A DNA stretch of 14,466 nucleotides from Baffinella frigidus (Eukaryota > Cryptophyceae > Cryptomonadales > Baffinellaceae): NCBI GenBank assembly GCA_026770585.1, contig MU646341.1, forward strand, positions 137,093-151,558, in the 5' to 3' direction. Below, piece by piece: positions 1 through 10,756 of the stretch (position 1 is its first letter; the number at the start of each line of letters is the position of its first letter). The notes beneath the pieces were generated by a model that did not search any database, was not told the DNA's origin, and was given only the letters and a program-made list of their open reading frames with translations. Both the position numbers and the translations under genes were made by a program.

Positions 1-107
1 TTTACGGTTTAGGTTTGAGGGTTTAGGGTTTGGGGTTTGGGGTTTGGGGTTTGGGGTTTGGGGTTTGGGGTTTGGGGTCTGGGGTTTGGGGTTTAGGGTG
101 TCGAGTT
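1..107. repeat. degenerate telomere-like array
   Basis: Mostly TTTGGGG units with a few TTTAGGG, reading G-rich on the + strand. Interstitial, since unrelated DNA follows; the window edge cuts it. Confidence 0.85.
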
Positions 108-168
108 TGCAAAAGCGAGCGGTTCAGATCTCGCGCGGGGGCCACACCTCACCCGTGCTCTCAGAATC

Positions 169-309
169 TCATGGGAAAACTGTTTTAATTTAAAATATTG
201 AATTTCAATGAAAATTACTACACGTTTGCTTTAATATTACTAGTAAAGATCGTTCTGTGTAGTAAACTTCATTGCCGAAATATTTTAATTTTAAACCGTT
301 TCCCTATGA
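169..309. mobile_element. palindromic element, family A copy 1
   Basis: 141 bp. The arms start TCATGGGAAAAC and end TTTCCCTATGA, fold along their length, and meet at ATTACTACAC / GTGTAGTAAAC. Flanked by AATC on both sides (165-168, 310-313). No coding capacity. Confidence 0.85.
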
Positions 310-339
310 AATCCTCACGCCACGGCACAGGTCCGAAAA

Positions 340-479
340 CAATCTCCATACAAGTATTAATTAATTGCTTTTGGCAACGAAAATTACTACATGATTTGCT
401 CATAAAAGTAATAGTCAAGGGTTTGTGTAGTAATTTTCGTTGCACCAAAAGCAATTAATTAATACTTTTGTGGAGATAA
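340..479. mobile_element. palindromic element, family C copy 1
   Basis: 140 bp with arms AATCTCCATACAAGTATTAA / TTAATACTTTTGTGGAGAT. The core CAACGAAAATTACTACA...TGTGTAGTAATTTTCGTTG is shared with family A. Flanked by AAAA (336-339, 480-483), which is weak as a target duplication. Confidence 0.85.
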
Positions 480-547
480 AAAAGGTCTCGCGCTGTCTTA
501 GTCTGATTCGGTCTCACGAAATTGGCGAGGTCCAAAAAAGTCCTCCT

Positions 548-803
548 GCGTTCCGTATCATCCTACCGAACTGCATACGGCAGCACCCTACTACGCGGGA
601 GAGCTACATGTCATTTTACGCCCTGCGTCCATCTATTATTTTCCCTTGAAATCGGCAAAAGTTACCGGAAATGCCCACAAATAATTGACTTTAACGGAAA
701 AGTAACCGCAGGATATGGGTAAAAAGGGCTCCAAGAAACCACCTAGCCCTCCCCCGTAGTACGGAATGCCGGAATTGGTTCGACGCCGGAGTTAGTTCGT
801 CGG
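548..803. mobile_element. interrupted palindrome related to 5771-5863
   Basis: The outer arms GCGTTCCGTATCATCC and GTAGTACGGAATGCC match the 5.8-kb element. About 150 bp between them form a second, diverged inverted repeat (TTTTACGCCCTGCG / CGCAGGATATGGGTAAAA). Boundaries are approximate. Confidence 0.5.
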
Positions 804-810
804 CTCTTAC

Positions 811-832
811 CACGGCATCGATGAGTACGGGG
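811..832 (-). pseudogene. exon 12 copy, 3' part
   Basis: VLIDAV followed by donor GTAAGA, matching LLDAM and GTATCC at the end of exon 12. Short, so tentative. Confidence 0.4.
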
Positions 833-847
833 GCAGCGATTTAACCC

Positions 848-886
848 CTACACGCTACACGCTACACGCTACACGCTACACGCTAC
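848..886. repeat. 7-bp tandem repeat
   Basis: Five units of CTACACG. Confidence 0.9.
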
Positions 887-925
887 AAAAGAAACCGCCG
901 CCATATGATGTATTTGTCAAGGGCG

Positions 926-1034
926 TATCCCTTAAGTGGCCAGTAGGCTCATACGTCCTACCGTAGGGTCCTAGGACCTGCCTCGGACCTCTTGGTGGTC
1001 AAATTTGACCACCTGGCTGGCCACTTAAGGGATA
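926..1034. mobile_element. palindromic element, family I copy 1
   Basis: Arms TATCCCTTAAGTGGCCA / TGGCCACTTAAGGGATA, and the inverted repeat extends to 922-1038. The interior CCTACCGTAGGGTCCTAGG and a short AAATTT palindrome are shared with the copy at 8894-8998. No clear target duplication. Confidence 0.8.
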
Positions 1035-1155
1035 CGCCTATGTTCTCTTGGTTGATAGTTGATGAGCGACGCTGAGCCTACCAGCACGGGGTTCCTCCCT
1101 CACTCGGATTGACAGACTATTCTCATGTTGACAGTCTGCATTCCCGGTACAAATC

Positions 1156-1296
1156 TCATAGGGAAACGGTTTTAATTCTAAACCATTGGATTCAATGAAA
1201 ATTACTACACGAATGCTTGAACATTACTAGTAAAACTCATTGTGTGTAGTAAGTTTTACTGCCAGAAAGTTTTAAATTGAAACCGTTTCCCTGTGA
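1156..1296. mobile_element. palindromic element, family A copy 2
   Basis: 141 bp, the same length as copy 1. Arms TCATAGGGAAACGG / CCGTTTCCCTGTGA, core ACTACAC / GTGTAGT. Flanked by AATC (1152-1155, 1297-1300). Removing it restores GGTACAAATCCGTC as found in other repeat copies. Confidence 0.9.
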
Positions 1297-1357
1297 AATC
1301 CGTCTACTGTCCGCTCCAAAGCGCCCGGGCGCACCAAACTGGTGAGTCCACATAGAC

Positions 1358-1507
1358 TTATTTCAGAAAAGGGATTCTAAAATTCGTTTTCTTAAGTCAT
1401 TTCCCCTTCAAATCTGTCAACTTATGCAAATAGAAAAGAATAAGTTAACGAATTTGTGTAGGAATTGACTTAAGAAAACGGATTTTAGAATCCGTTTTCT
1501 GAGATAA
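1358..1507. mobile_element. palindromic element, family B
   Basis: 150 bp with arms TTATTTCAGAAAAGGGATTC / GAATCCGTTTTCTGAGATAA. Flanked by AGAC (1354-1357, 1508-1511); excision restores CATAGACTGGGACAGAGC, which matches the dispersed repeat. Confidence 0.88.
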
Positions 1508-1527
1508 AGACTGGGACAGAGCTCTAG

Positions 1528-1618
1528 TGGCTATACGCCTGGGTCGTTTGACCAGGCCGTCATCTGGTACAAATCCACTGATTTCACAGTGAATTCACTA
1601 CCTCGAGGCGTATAGCCA
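1528..1618. mobile_element. palindromic element at the edge of exon 12
   Basis: Arms TGGCTATACGCCT / AGGCGTATAGCCA, flanked by CTAG on both sides (1524-1527, 1619-1622). The interior contains GGTACAAATCCACTG. The TAG stop read from exon 12 lies in the right CTAG. Confidence 0.8.
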
Positions 1619-1735
1619 CTAGGATACCATGGCGTCGAGGAGGTCAGCGAGAGAAAAGCCCTGCGCGGCATTGCCCGAAGAGGCCTCCTTCTCCATTAGG
1701 CGCGGGTTCATGCCCGCTGTGTCCTTCATCGCCAG
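1619..1735 (-). CDS. exon 12: last visible exon, end uncertain
   Basis: Strong acceptor CTTCCCCTCTTACAG|C at 1736, then 36 codons starting [17 protein letters not shown] and ending [10 protein letters not shown]. The frame runs VS then TAG at 1621-1619, so this may be the C-terminus. Alternatively the exon ends after Met at 1628 with donor GTATCC. That is favoured by a 3' copy at 811-832 whose matching site reads GTAAGA, and by the repeat that follows, which also follows the exon 3 donor. No family match is recognised for this tail. Confidence 0.55.
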   Translation of the reverse strand: MAMKDTAGMNPRLMEKEASSGNAAQGFSLADLLDAMVS

Positions 1736-4700
1736 CTGTAAGAGGGGAAGGGGTTTAGTCCGGGGACATGTTGAATTTAAAAGAAAACGGACCCCTATTT
1801 GTTCATAGGAGTTTGACGAAGGTTAATTAGGGCCCTAAGTAAATTTAATTAGGACCGTAACCCGGTTTGATAGGCCGTTTTCTTTGAAATTAAACATGTT
1901 CCCGGATGAGGTTTATGGCGTAGGATTCAGGGTTCAGGGTTCATGTCCGCCGTTTCCTTCATCGGCAGCTGTCATAGGGGGGAGGGGTTTAGGGTTTAGG
2001 GGTTGGGGGGTTCGGGTTCGCACACAACACACCGCAGAAATTCAGAATTGCTCGGTTCAAAGACATCTCATCTTATTGACCGACATTTCGACATAAATTT
2101 GGGTCGAAATGTCCTTGGAAGCACACTCCACAGATCTCGAGTTTCCGTGACCTTATCCGTAGGAACCCCCCTATGTCCCTACGGGTTGCCTACCGTAGGG
2201 TCCTGGGTCTATCGCTTAGGGGTTATTCGAAATACCTTCGAAGTCCGCTGTGTGGTTGTGGAGGTGCACCTGGGGGATGATGGGTCCGAGCGCACGCTCT
2301 GCCTCCGTCGGGTTGGCAGACTATGCTTAAGTTGCCATGTTGTGTTGGTGGTGCAAATCCGTCCACTCCAGCCCACACAGTGAACTGTGTGGGCTGGAGC
2401 TGCTCCAGCCGTTGGGGTGGGAGCCGGGGTGTGAGCCTCACACCCCAGCGGAGCAGCGGCTCACACCTCCAGCGGCTCACACCCCAGGGTGCGGGGTCAT
2501 GTAGCCTTACACGCACGCGGCTGCACCTGTCCACCAGTCCGAGGGCGAGCTTCACGAACGCGTCACTCGCCTCTCTAGCTCTGCCTCTCTCAAGTTGACC
2601 GTCTACTCTTAAGTTGACACGCTGGGTTTCCGATGCAAATCCGTCCACGTTCGAGCGGGAAACAGCCCGGGCGCACCAAATCTGTGAGCGCAAATAGACC
2701 GAGAAAGAGCTAGGCGCACCGGGGGGTTCACGGGTCCGAGCGCGAGCTTGACGATTATTCACGTATGGGTTATTCGCGAAATCCCTCTTATGGGTCATTC
2801 ACGAAATCGCTCTTATGGGTCATTCACGAAATCCCTCTTATGGGTTATTCACGAAATCCCTCTTATGGATAATTCACGAAATCCCTCTTATGGGTTGTTC
2901 CCGAGAAATCCCTCTTATGGGTTGTTCCCAAGAAATCCCTCTTACGGGTTGTTCCCGAGAAATCCCTCTTACGCGTTGCTCTCACCTGAGGGTTGACAGG
3001 CCCGAGGGCGAGCTTGACAAAGGCTTCGCCCGCCTGCTCGCTGATCGTCGCCGCGGGCACCAGGCTCCTGCCGTGTCGTATATTCGTTAACAAAACTCGT
3101 ATATTCGTCGAGGCAGGCACCAGGTTCCTGCCGTTTCGTATATTTGTTAACAGCGTGTAAACCATTTCGTATATTCGTTTACACCGTGTGATTAATTTCG
3201 TATATTCGTTTGCAACGTGTGATTGATTCCGTATACTCGTTTGCAACGTGTGATTAATTTTGTATCTCGATATCGTTCCATGCTTTAGAGTTGTGGAGTG
3301 TATCCCGGGGTTGTGTAGGGGTTTCCCAGGGTTGTGGAGAATTTCCCAGGGTTGTGGAGGGGTTTCCAGGGTTGTAGAGGGGTTTCCGGGGTTGATTGTC
3401 AGGGGTTTTGTGCGGAGGTGTACTGGACAATAGGGAGGACGTCAAAACAAAAAAACAAAGGTTCCCCCAAAATGGAATTTTTGAAAATAAGGAATAAAAA
3501 TCTCGAATTTTTGGAACAAGGGTATAAAAATCTCGAATTTTTGAAACTAAGGTATAAAAATATTGAATTTTTGAAACTAGCGGCGATGGAGGAACCGTCC
3601 TTCATCTTGATCTCGAAATCGTACCCCGGGTGTCACTAGCCCGGGGGGTTCTAGTCTCTATGGGGGTGCATTCATGGCGGTCGTGTTGGTATCAACAGGC
3701 GATTTTCTCCTAGAACGTGAGGCGTTCTGGGAGGAACCCCCCTATGAATAATTAAACTGAGGCAGAACGTGAGGCCCAGGGTCTGGGAGTTACTGGACGA
3801 TAGGGAGGACGTCGGCGATGGAGGAACCGTTCTTCATCTTGATCTCGATCTCGGGATTCATTTGGACGCGACTCGGTGCAAAACCTACAATATACGGCTT
3901 TACAACCCATACCAATAATTATTATAATGTGTTTTTACCAAAGTCACGTCCAAATACGTCCTTTTACAGCGCTGGGGTTCGGGAGGTACTGGACGATGGG
4001 GAGGACGTCAGCGATGGAGGAGCCGTCCTTCATCTTGATCTCCAGGTCGTACCCCGACCCAGTCGCGACTCGGTACAAAACTGGACGCGACTTGGTGCAA
4101 ACACGACAATAGATGGCCTTACAACCCGTTTTAAATAATGATTGTAGCGTGTTTTTACCAGAGTCACGTCCAAATACGTCCTTCTACAGCGTTGTTGGGG
4201 AGTTACTGGACGATGGGGAGGACGTCGGCGATGGAGGAACCGTCCTTCATCTTGATCTCCAGGTCGTACCCTGACCCGAAGCGCGTCTTCAGCGCCTGCC
4301 AGCAACACACGCGACCGTGATGACCGTTACACGACCGTGATGACCGTTACACGACCGTGATGACCGTTACGACCGTTGAAGAACTGCGAACAAGAGACCC
4401 CCCCGTGCGACGGTTCACTGGTCAGGGCAGTTAGATCGACTGTATTCGGGGTAAAGCCCCGTTTGGGGCTGCGCGTGACAGTAAAAAGGATCGTCTTGAT
4501 TTCGAGGTTGTGCCCTAAAAAACCGCGTCTTCAATAACTGCGATCAAGCCATGTTCATACCGGGATGAACCAGGTCTTGGCTCCGAACAGGGAGCCAAGA
4601 CCAGTGGTCAGATCAGGGGGGGGTCAAGAGTGCCTGCGATCAAGCCACACTCATAGGCTAACGTCCTGAAAATGGGGTAGTTAGGCCTACGGCATTGCCT

Positions 4701-6959
4701 AGGACCTCCTACCGTAGACCGAGGGATCCTAGGACCAAAAGTCTCGGCCTACGGTAGGAGGTCCTAGGCAATTCCGTAGGCCTAACTACCCCATTTTCAG
4801 GCCGTTACCCTATCAGCATGGTAGTTGTCTGGTTTCAATGGAGGCGCGCGAGGGGTACGCAGAGGTTTTACCCTATTAACACCGTTGACTCATCCGCGCA
4901 TGGTTTGTACAAACCATGGACCGGGACGCGACCGGGCCGGGGTACCAAAAATAAAACACTGTCAAAAGTTGACGGTTTAGTACCAGCAACATCCACTTTT
5001 GGCATTTTGATTGTTTTCCTGGCCTACGAAACCCGCTCTACCAATGTTGAAGGACTGTGAACAAGAGATCCCCCCGTGCGACGGCTGACTGGACCTGAAA
5101 GGTGTGTGGCGGATCCGACACTCTGGGACTCGAAACTCTCGGACGTGACTGGGAACCACACGAGGCTATCCATGCGAACAAAATGAAAGTCGATTGTAGA
5201 GCCAATGTGGTAGGACTTGGCCAAATCGAACTTGGAACTTACCAAGATTCCAACTTCAAAAAGGTTGTAAGAGCGAAAAAGCGCACCGGATCGAATTTAC
5301 CTGGTACTAATGGAACTTGGAAGTTCGCAACTTGGAAGTTCGCCCTGGCCAAGTCCTCTACCACATTGGCTCTAAGCGTTTGTGTAGTAATTTTCATATG
5401 TCTGGTCACGTGGCGCCCGAAAAGCGGGCGCAACGTGACCAATTCTCCCCACAAAACGCTACAATCGACTTTTATTCTGTTCGCATGGATAGCCTCGTGT
5501 GGAAGGGGGTGACGTAGGCTCTGTCTCTCTCACACTGGCACGGTTCAGCCATGCGGTCATGTTGTCCATGATGGCAAAAATGAAGGCTCAATTAGCCTCA
5601 TTATTCACAGTTTCGGCAGTTAATCCTTATGAATTATTTACAGATATCGTTGATAATATCAACGATGTTGAGGATCCCGCAGATACGTCCTCCCAGACGA
5701 CGTTCGCCCTGCCAAGTCTGCATCCATACCTAGGAGATTCCAAGGCACGAGAGTACCCTGGAGACCCTAATTGCGTCAACCTAATTCCGACGTTCCGCAT
5801 CACCCTACTGCATTGCCTACGGTAGTACCCTACGGAACGCCGGAATAAGCTTGACGCCGGAATGAGGTCGTCCATCCATACCTGGGAGGTTCCGAGGCAC
5901 GAGAGCTGCCCGGCGACCATGATTCCGATCCGTGTCCCCAGCGCGTCCGCCTGTGAGTGTTGGACACACCCGGGTGAGTGTTGGACACACACGCATGAGT
6001 TCTGGATACACTCGGGTGGGTGATGGAAACACCCGCATGAGTGTTTGACACATCCGCGTGAGTGGTGTACATACTCGGGTGAGTGATGGACACACACGCG
6101 TGAGTGATGGACACACACGCGTGAAATGATCCCGACCCGTGTCCCCAGCGCGTCCGCCTGTGCGTGTTGGACACACCCATATTAGTTTTGGACACACCCG
6201 GGTGAGTGTGTGAGACAGTCACGTGAGTGTTGAGCACACCAAAGTGAGAGTTGGACACACCAACGTGAGTGCTGGACACACCCGGGTGAGTGTTTGACAC
6301 ACTCGCGCGAGTGATAGACACACCCGGGTGAGTGATGGACACACCCGCGTGAGTGTTGGACACTCGCGTGAGTGCTGGACACACATGCGTGGCATGATTG
6401 TGATCCGTGTTCCCAGCGCATCCGCCTATCCCGCGCGTTATTCGCACGCGATGCATTCCACACAGCGGGCTACGAAGGGATTTTCGGCCCAAATCGTGCC
6501 GACTCTCCGTCACCTGATGCGTTGGAACCCCCCTATATCCCTACGGCATTGCCTACCGTAGGGCCTACGGATTATTCACTAGGGGGTGATTCGAAATCCC
6601 TTCGAAGTCTGCTGTGTGGAATTGCGCACGGCACACTTGAATGTTACTCGACATCCTCGGTCCGTGGTACACATCCATCAACTTTGGAGCCAACGCGAGC
6701 CCGGTCTCAGCAAATCAGTGAGACCAACTCAGAGTGCGATAGAGCGAGAGGGCAGCACAGTTTCGAGCCAGGAGCGGCGACCAGGAAAACGGGACGGGTT
6801 TAGGGTTCAGGTTGTAGGGTTTAGACACCTCATCCATGAACTGGGTGGTGAGCAGCACGGTGGTCTCGCCCGTGCCCCCCTTCGCCGCCGCGCCCCCCCC
6901 CCGCCGGCCTCCGCGACTCTGAGATGGTATTATACGTATGTAGTGTATATATTGTGTAT

Positions 6960-6991
<32 letters not shown>

Positions 6992-7243
6992 AATATAGTG
7001 TATTATACGTACATATTGTGTATTATACGTATATCCAAGTATATTATACGTATATGTACACGCACTGCTAGTATATGAGGCAGGAGCGGGATTTCACCTC
7101 GTCCATGAACTGGGTAGTGAGCAGCACGGTGGTCTCGCCCGTGCCCCCCTTCGCCGCAGAGTCCCCCCCCCCGCAACGTATGTGTGCGTATTTATACGTA
7201 TATATATATACACATATATATATATGCATGCATGTATATGTAC

Positions 7244-7294
<51 letters not shown>

Positions 7295-7295
7295 A

Positions 7296-7330
<35 letters not shown>

Positions 7331-8374
7331 AATTATGTATATTTATATGTATATATATAGTGATCGCAGCGGGTGTTCACCTCGTCCATGAACTGGGTGG
7401 TGAGCAGCACGGTGGTCTCGCCCGTGCCCCCCTTCGCCGCAGCGTCCCCCCCAGCAGGCCGGCGCGATTCGGAAATCGTCGCCCACATCTTCTTGCGTGC
7501 CGCTGGGTCCACCTGTGGTTCGGGTTTAGGGTTTAGGGTTCGGGGACATGGTTTAGGGTTCAGGGTTTAGGGTTTGGGGTTGAGGGTTTGGGGTTCAGGG
7601 TTTAGGGTTTGGAGTATGGTTTAGGGTTTAGGGTTGAAGATTCAGGGGTTGGAGTTTAGGGTTTAGGGTTCAGGTTTTAGGGTTTAGGGTTTAGACGGGT
7701 TTAGGGTTCAGGGTTTAGGGTTTAGGGTTTAGGGTTCAGGGTTTAGGGTTTAGTTTAGGGTTTAGGGTTCAGGGTTTAGCGGACCCCAGCGGACGGCTCG
7801 TCCAGCACGACCAGCGAGGGGTTTATCCGGGAACAAGTATTTTTATTTTAAAAGCTGGCAACCAAAATTACTACACAACTGGTCACGTCCGAAGCAACTG
7901 TGTGGTAATTTTCGTGCGGATTTTTTAAAAGAAAAATACTTGTTCCCGGATAAGGGTAGCACTCCACCCTCAACCCTGCACTCTGAACCCTGAACCCTGA
8001 ACCCTACACCCTACACCCTGAACCCTGAACCCTAAAATGGGGCGGAGGAAACCCCAGCGGACGGCTCGTCGAGGACGACGAGCGAGGGGTCGCCCATGAA
8101 GGCGATCGCCATGCACAGCTTCCTCTTGTTGCCCCCTGAGTACTTGCCGCACCTGCCGCACAGGGTGCATGGTTGAGGCTCTTGTCACACACACACACAC
8201 ACACACACACGCACGCACACACACACGCACACACACACACACGCACGCACGCACACACACACACACACACTCACATACACACACACACACACACACACGT
8301 ACACACACAGGCACACACACACACACACACACTCACATACACAAACATGCACAAACTCTCTCTCTCTCTCTCTC

Positions 8375-8405
<31 letters not shown>

Positions 8406-9250
8406 ACACTCTCACTCGCACATGCAACCACACACACATGTCAGCGCAACAGGATGTGTATGCGGTTTCTCAAGTTGATTCTCAGGATTCGTACAACACC
8501 AAGCCAAATCCGAGATACAATCTATTAGGTGGCGGCCACAGGACGCGGACGTGCAGCTCCCGCTTGTTGCGGGCCCCCCCGAGCATTTCCCGCACCTGCC
8601 GCGGACCCACATTTTTATGTCTCGGGGGTTATCGAGAGTAATAAAGAAGAAGAAGAAGTCTCGGGGGTCCAGAACCAAGTTAATCTCCATACAAGTATTA
8701 ATTAATTGCTCTTCGGCAACGGAAATTACTACACGATTTTCTCGTAAAAGTAATAGTAGAGCGTTTGTGTAGTAAATTTCGTTGCGCCAAAAGCAATCAA
8801 TTATTACTTGTATGGAGATTAAAGTAAGCGTGCCTGGCGCCAGCGCACGCGGAGTCGGTTGTCCCCCCGCATGTTAAGAGAAAAACAATTGACTATCCCT
8901 CAAGTGACTAGTAGGATCATACGCCCTACCGTAGGGCCCTAGGACCTGCCTAGGACCTCTTGACCGCCAAATTTGGCGGCATGGACACTTGAGGGATATT
9001 GACGATGACATGCAAATGCTAGAGAGTTGCTTCAAGCGGCAGCGCACCGGGGAGAGCGAGTACTTCACTGCCAGCGAGGAAATTTCTCAGAGGACGTGAA
9101 GACACTATAATGTGTCTCAGACACATTATAGTCGCTGTGACAGCGACAACAATGTTTTAAAAGGGTCTTCACGTCCTCTGCGAAATTATCTCGCTGGCAG
9201 TGTACTTGGAGCACCGCGAAACCGCATGTTTGTTCCTGCCTTTGGAGACT

Positions 9251-9292
<42 letters not shown>

Positions 9293-10688
9293 ACCCTCCC
9301 ACCCACCCACCCTCCCACCCACCCTCCCTCCCACCTACATAGCACTCACCAACACACACAACCCAAACACACACCAACACACGCCACCCAAGCAGCCCCC
9401 CACCCCCCCTCCACCCCACCCTTCTTGCGATCGGCGTGCTCATAAAGACCGATTCGGGTCTGCCCAGAACTGGATGTAGCTCTCCAGACCATCAAACACG
9501 GCGTCACTCAACAGATTCTATTTCGCAAGGCGTCCATCTAAAGGATTTCCGGTACAAATCCCGGTATTTTAAACCCTACAAGTACTAAATGGCTCAAACG
9601 CCAAGCCAAATCTGAGTTGGAATCTGTGAGGTGGTGGGAATAACTTGCGATCGGCGTGCTCTTCGAGACCGATGCGCGAGAGCCAGAACTGGATGTAGCC
9701 GTCCGGCCCGTCAAGCCTGGTTGAGGGTTTAGGGTTTAGGGGTTAGATTTTAGGGTTTAGGGTTCAGTTTTTGGGTTTTAGGGTTTGGGTTTAGGGTCTG
9801 GGTTTTAGGGTTTAGGGTTCATGGTTCATGGTTCATCCCTTCCGTGTCCCTGAGCGCTAGCTGCATGAGAGAGGATTGAGGTTGGGGGGTTGTGGTTGAG
9901 TTTGGGGTTACAGTGAACCTACCCTCACACATACCCGTCGGGGCCGGACTGATTGAGTATGTGTGGAGGGTAGGTATGCGTTATGGTGTCCACCCTTCAG
10001 GCATACTTCCTTGCAGGGGGAAATCGGGGGCCGGCCGAAGGAGTATGTGTGGAGGGTAAGTATGTGTTACGGTAGCCTGTGTTAGGGTAGGTGGACTGTA
10101 CATGGAAGAAGGGAGTCCTCGCGCCGCCGCGTAGAATCGCAACACCTGAGCCATTTGACGATACGTTAATTGGCAAAACAATTGATGATTATTTTAATTA
10201 ATAATTGGTTAATGATTGCGTGTTGTCGATTTTGTACTACACCTTATCCTTGAGCAACGTTGCCAAATTGTACAGCCCTCGTGCGGCTGCGTGGAAGCGG
10301 AGAACCTGCAGCGCCGGATAGCAAGCCGGTCAACTGCAGCAAGCCAGTCAATTGCAGCAAGCCGGTCAACCGCAGCAAGCCAGTCAATTGTAGCTAGCCA
10401 GTCAACTGCAGCAAGCCAGTCCATTGCAGTAAGCCGGCCAACTGATGACAAATTACGTCAGTCAACTGCAGCGCCGACACCACGCGTGTCAACTGCTGAG
10501 ATAGCATTCCCGTCACATGATTACGCCATGCTGAATTTTCCGTATAAATTCGTCAACGTTGGCGCGGGAAAGAGCCCGGGATCACCTCATTGGAGCGCCC
10601 AAATAGACTGAGACCGAGCTAGGAGATGAGTAGTTTGGAACTTGGAACTTGGAACGTGGACCTCTAAACCCTAAACCCTAGAGAGAGC

Positions 10689-10756
<68 letters not shown>

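Larger units (their letters stand above)
1092..1523. repeat. dispersed GGTACAAATCC repeat, interrupted copy
   Basis: Pieces 1092-1155, 1297-1357 and 1508-1523 align in order with the uninterrupted copies at 2590-2712, 10536-10625 and 11680-11762. The gaps are exactly two palindromic elements, and a third sits at the end. Confidence 0.7.

Noticed and set aside
1-107. A true chromosome end
   Set aside because: The repeat is degenerate, and G-rich telomere-like tracts also occur at 7.5, 9.7 and 14 kb, so it is interstitial.
340-479. tRNA or structured RNA gene
   Set aside because: The hairpin is one continuous palindrome repeated three times with target duplications, which fits a mobile element better than an RNA gene.
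2223-2798. 191-residue minus frame
   Set aside because: A patchwork of exon 11 copies, short palindromes and a dispersed repeat in GC-rich DNA; no family resemblance as a whole.
2755-3246. Frames of repeated RNPSYGLF or TRKRDFSGT
   Set aside because: A 25/27-bp minisatellite; only the [14 protein letters not shown] segment (exon 11) is kept.
4311-4373. CRISPR-like array
   Set aside because: Three contiguous 22-bp units without spacers in a eukaryotic intron.
5499-5825. 108-residue + strand frame as a gene
   Set aside because: It looks somewhat protein-like but overlaps an antisense exon 9 copy and a palindrome, and has no homology I recognise. Kept only as a noted region.
5830-6513. 227-residue minus frame rich in HTHPGVS repeats
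   Set aside because: Translation of the 21-bp minisatellite. Only the ADALG part in another frame (exon 9) is protein-like.
8169-8528. Long open frames of Thr-His or Cys-Val repeats
   Set aside because: Pure translation of a CA/GT microsatellite, open in several frames on both strands.
10216-10611. 131-residue + strand frame with Ser-Thr-Ala-Ala-Ser-Gln repeats
   Set aside because: It is the 18-bp minisatellite plus a dispersed repeat inside intron 4; the frame is open because the unit is a multiple of three.
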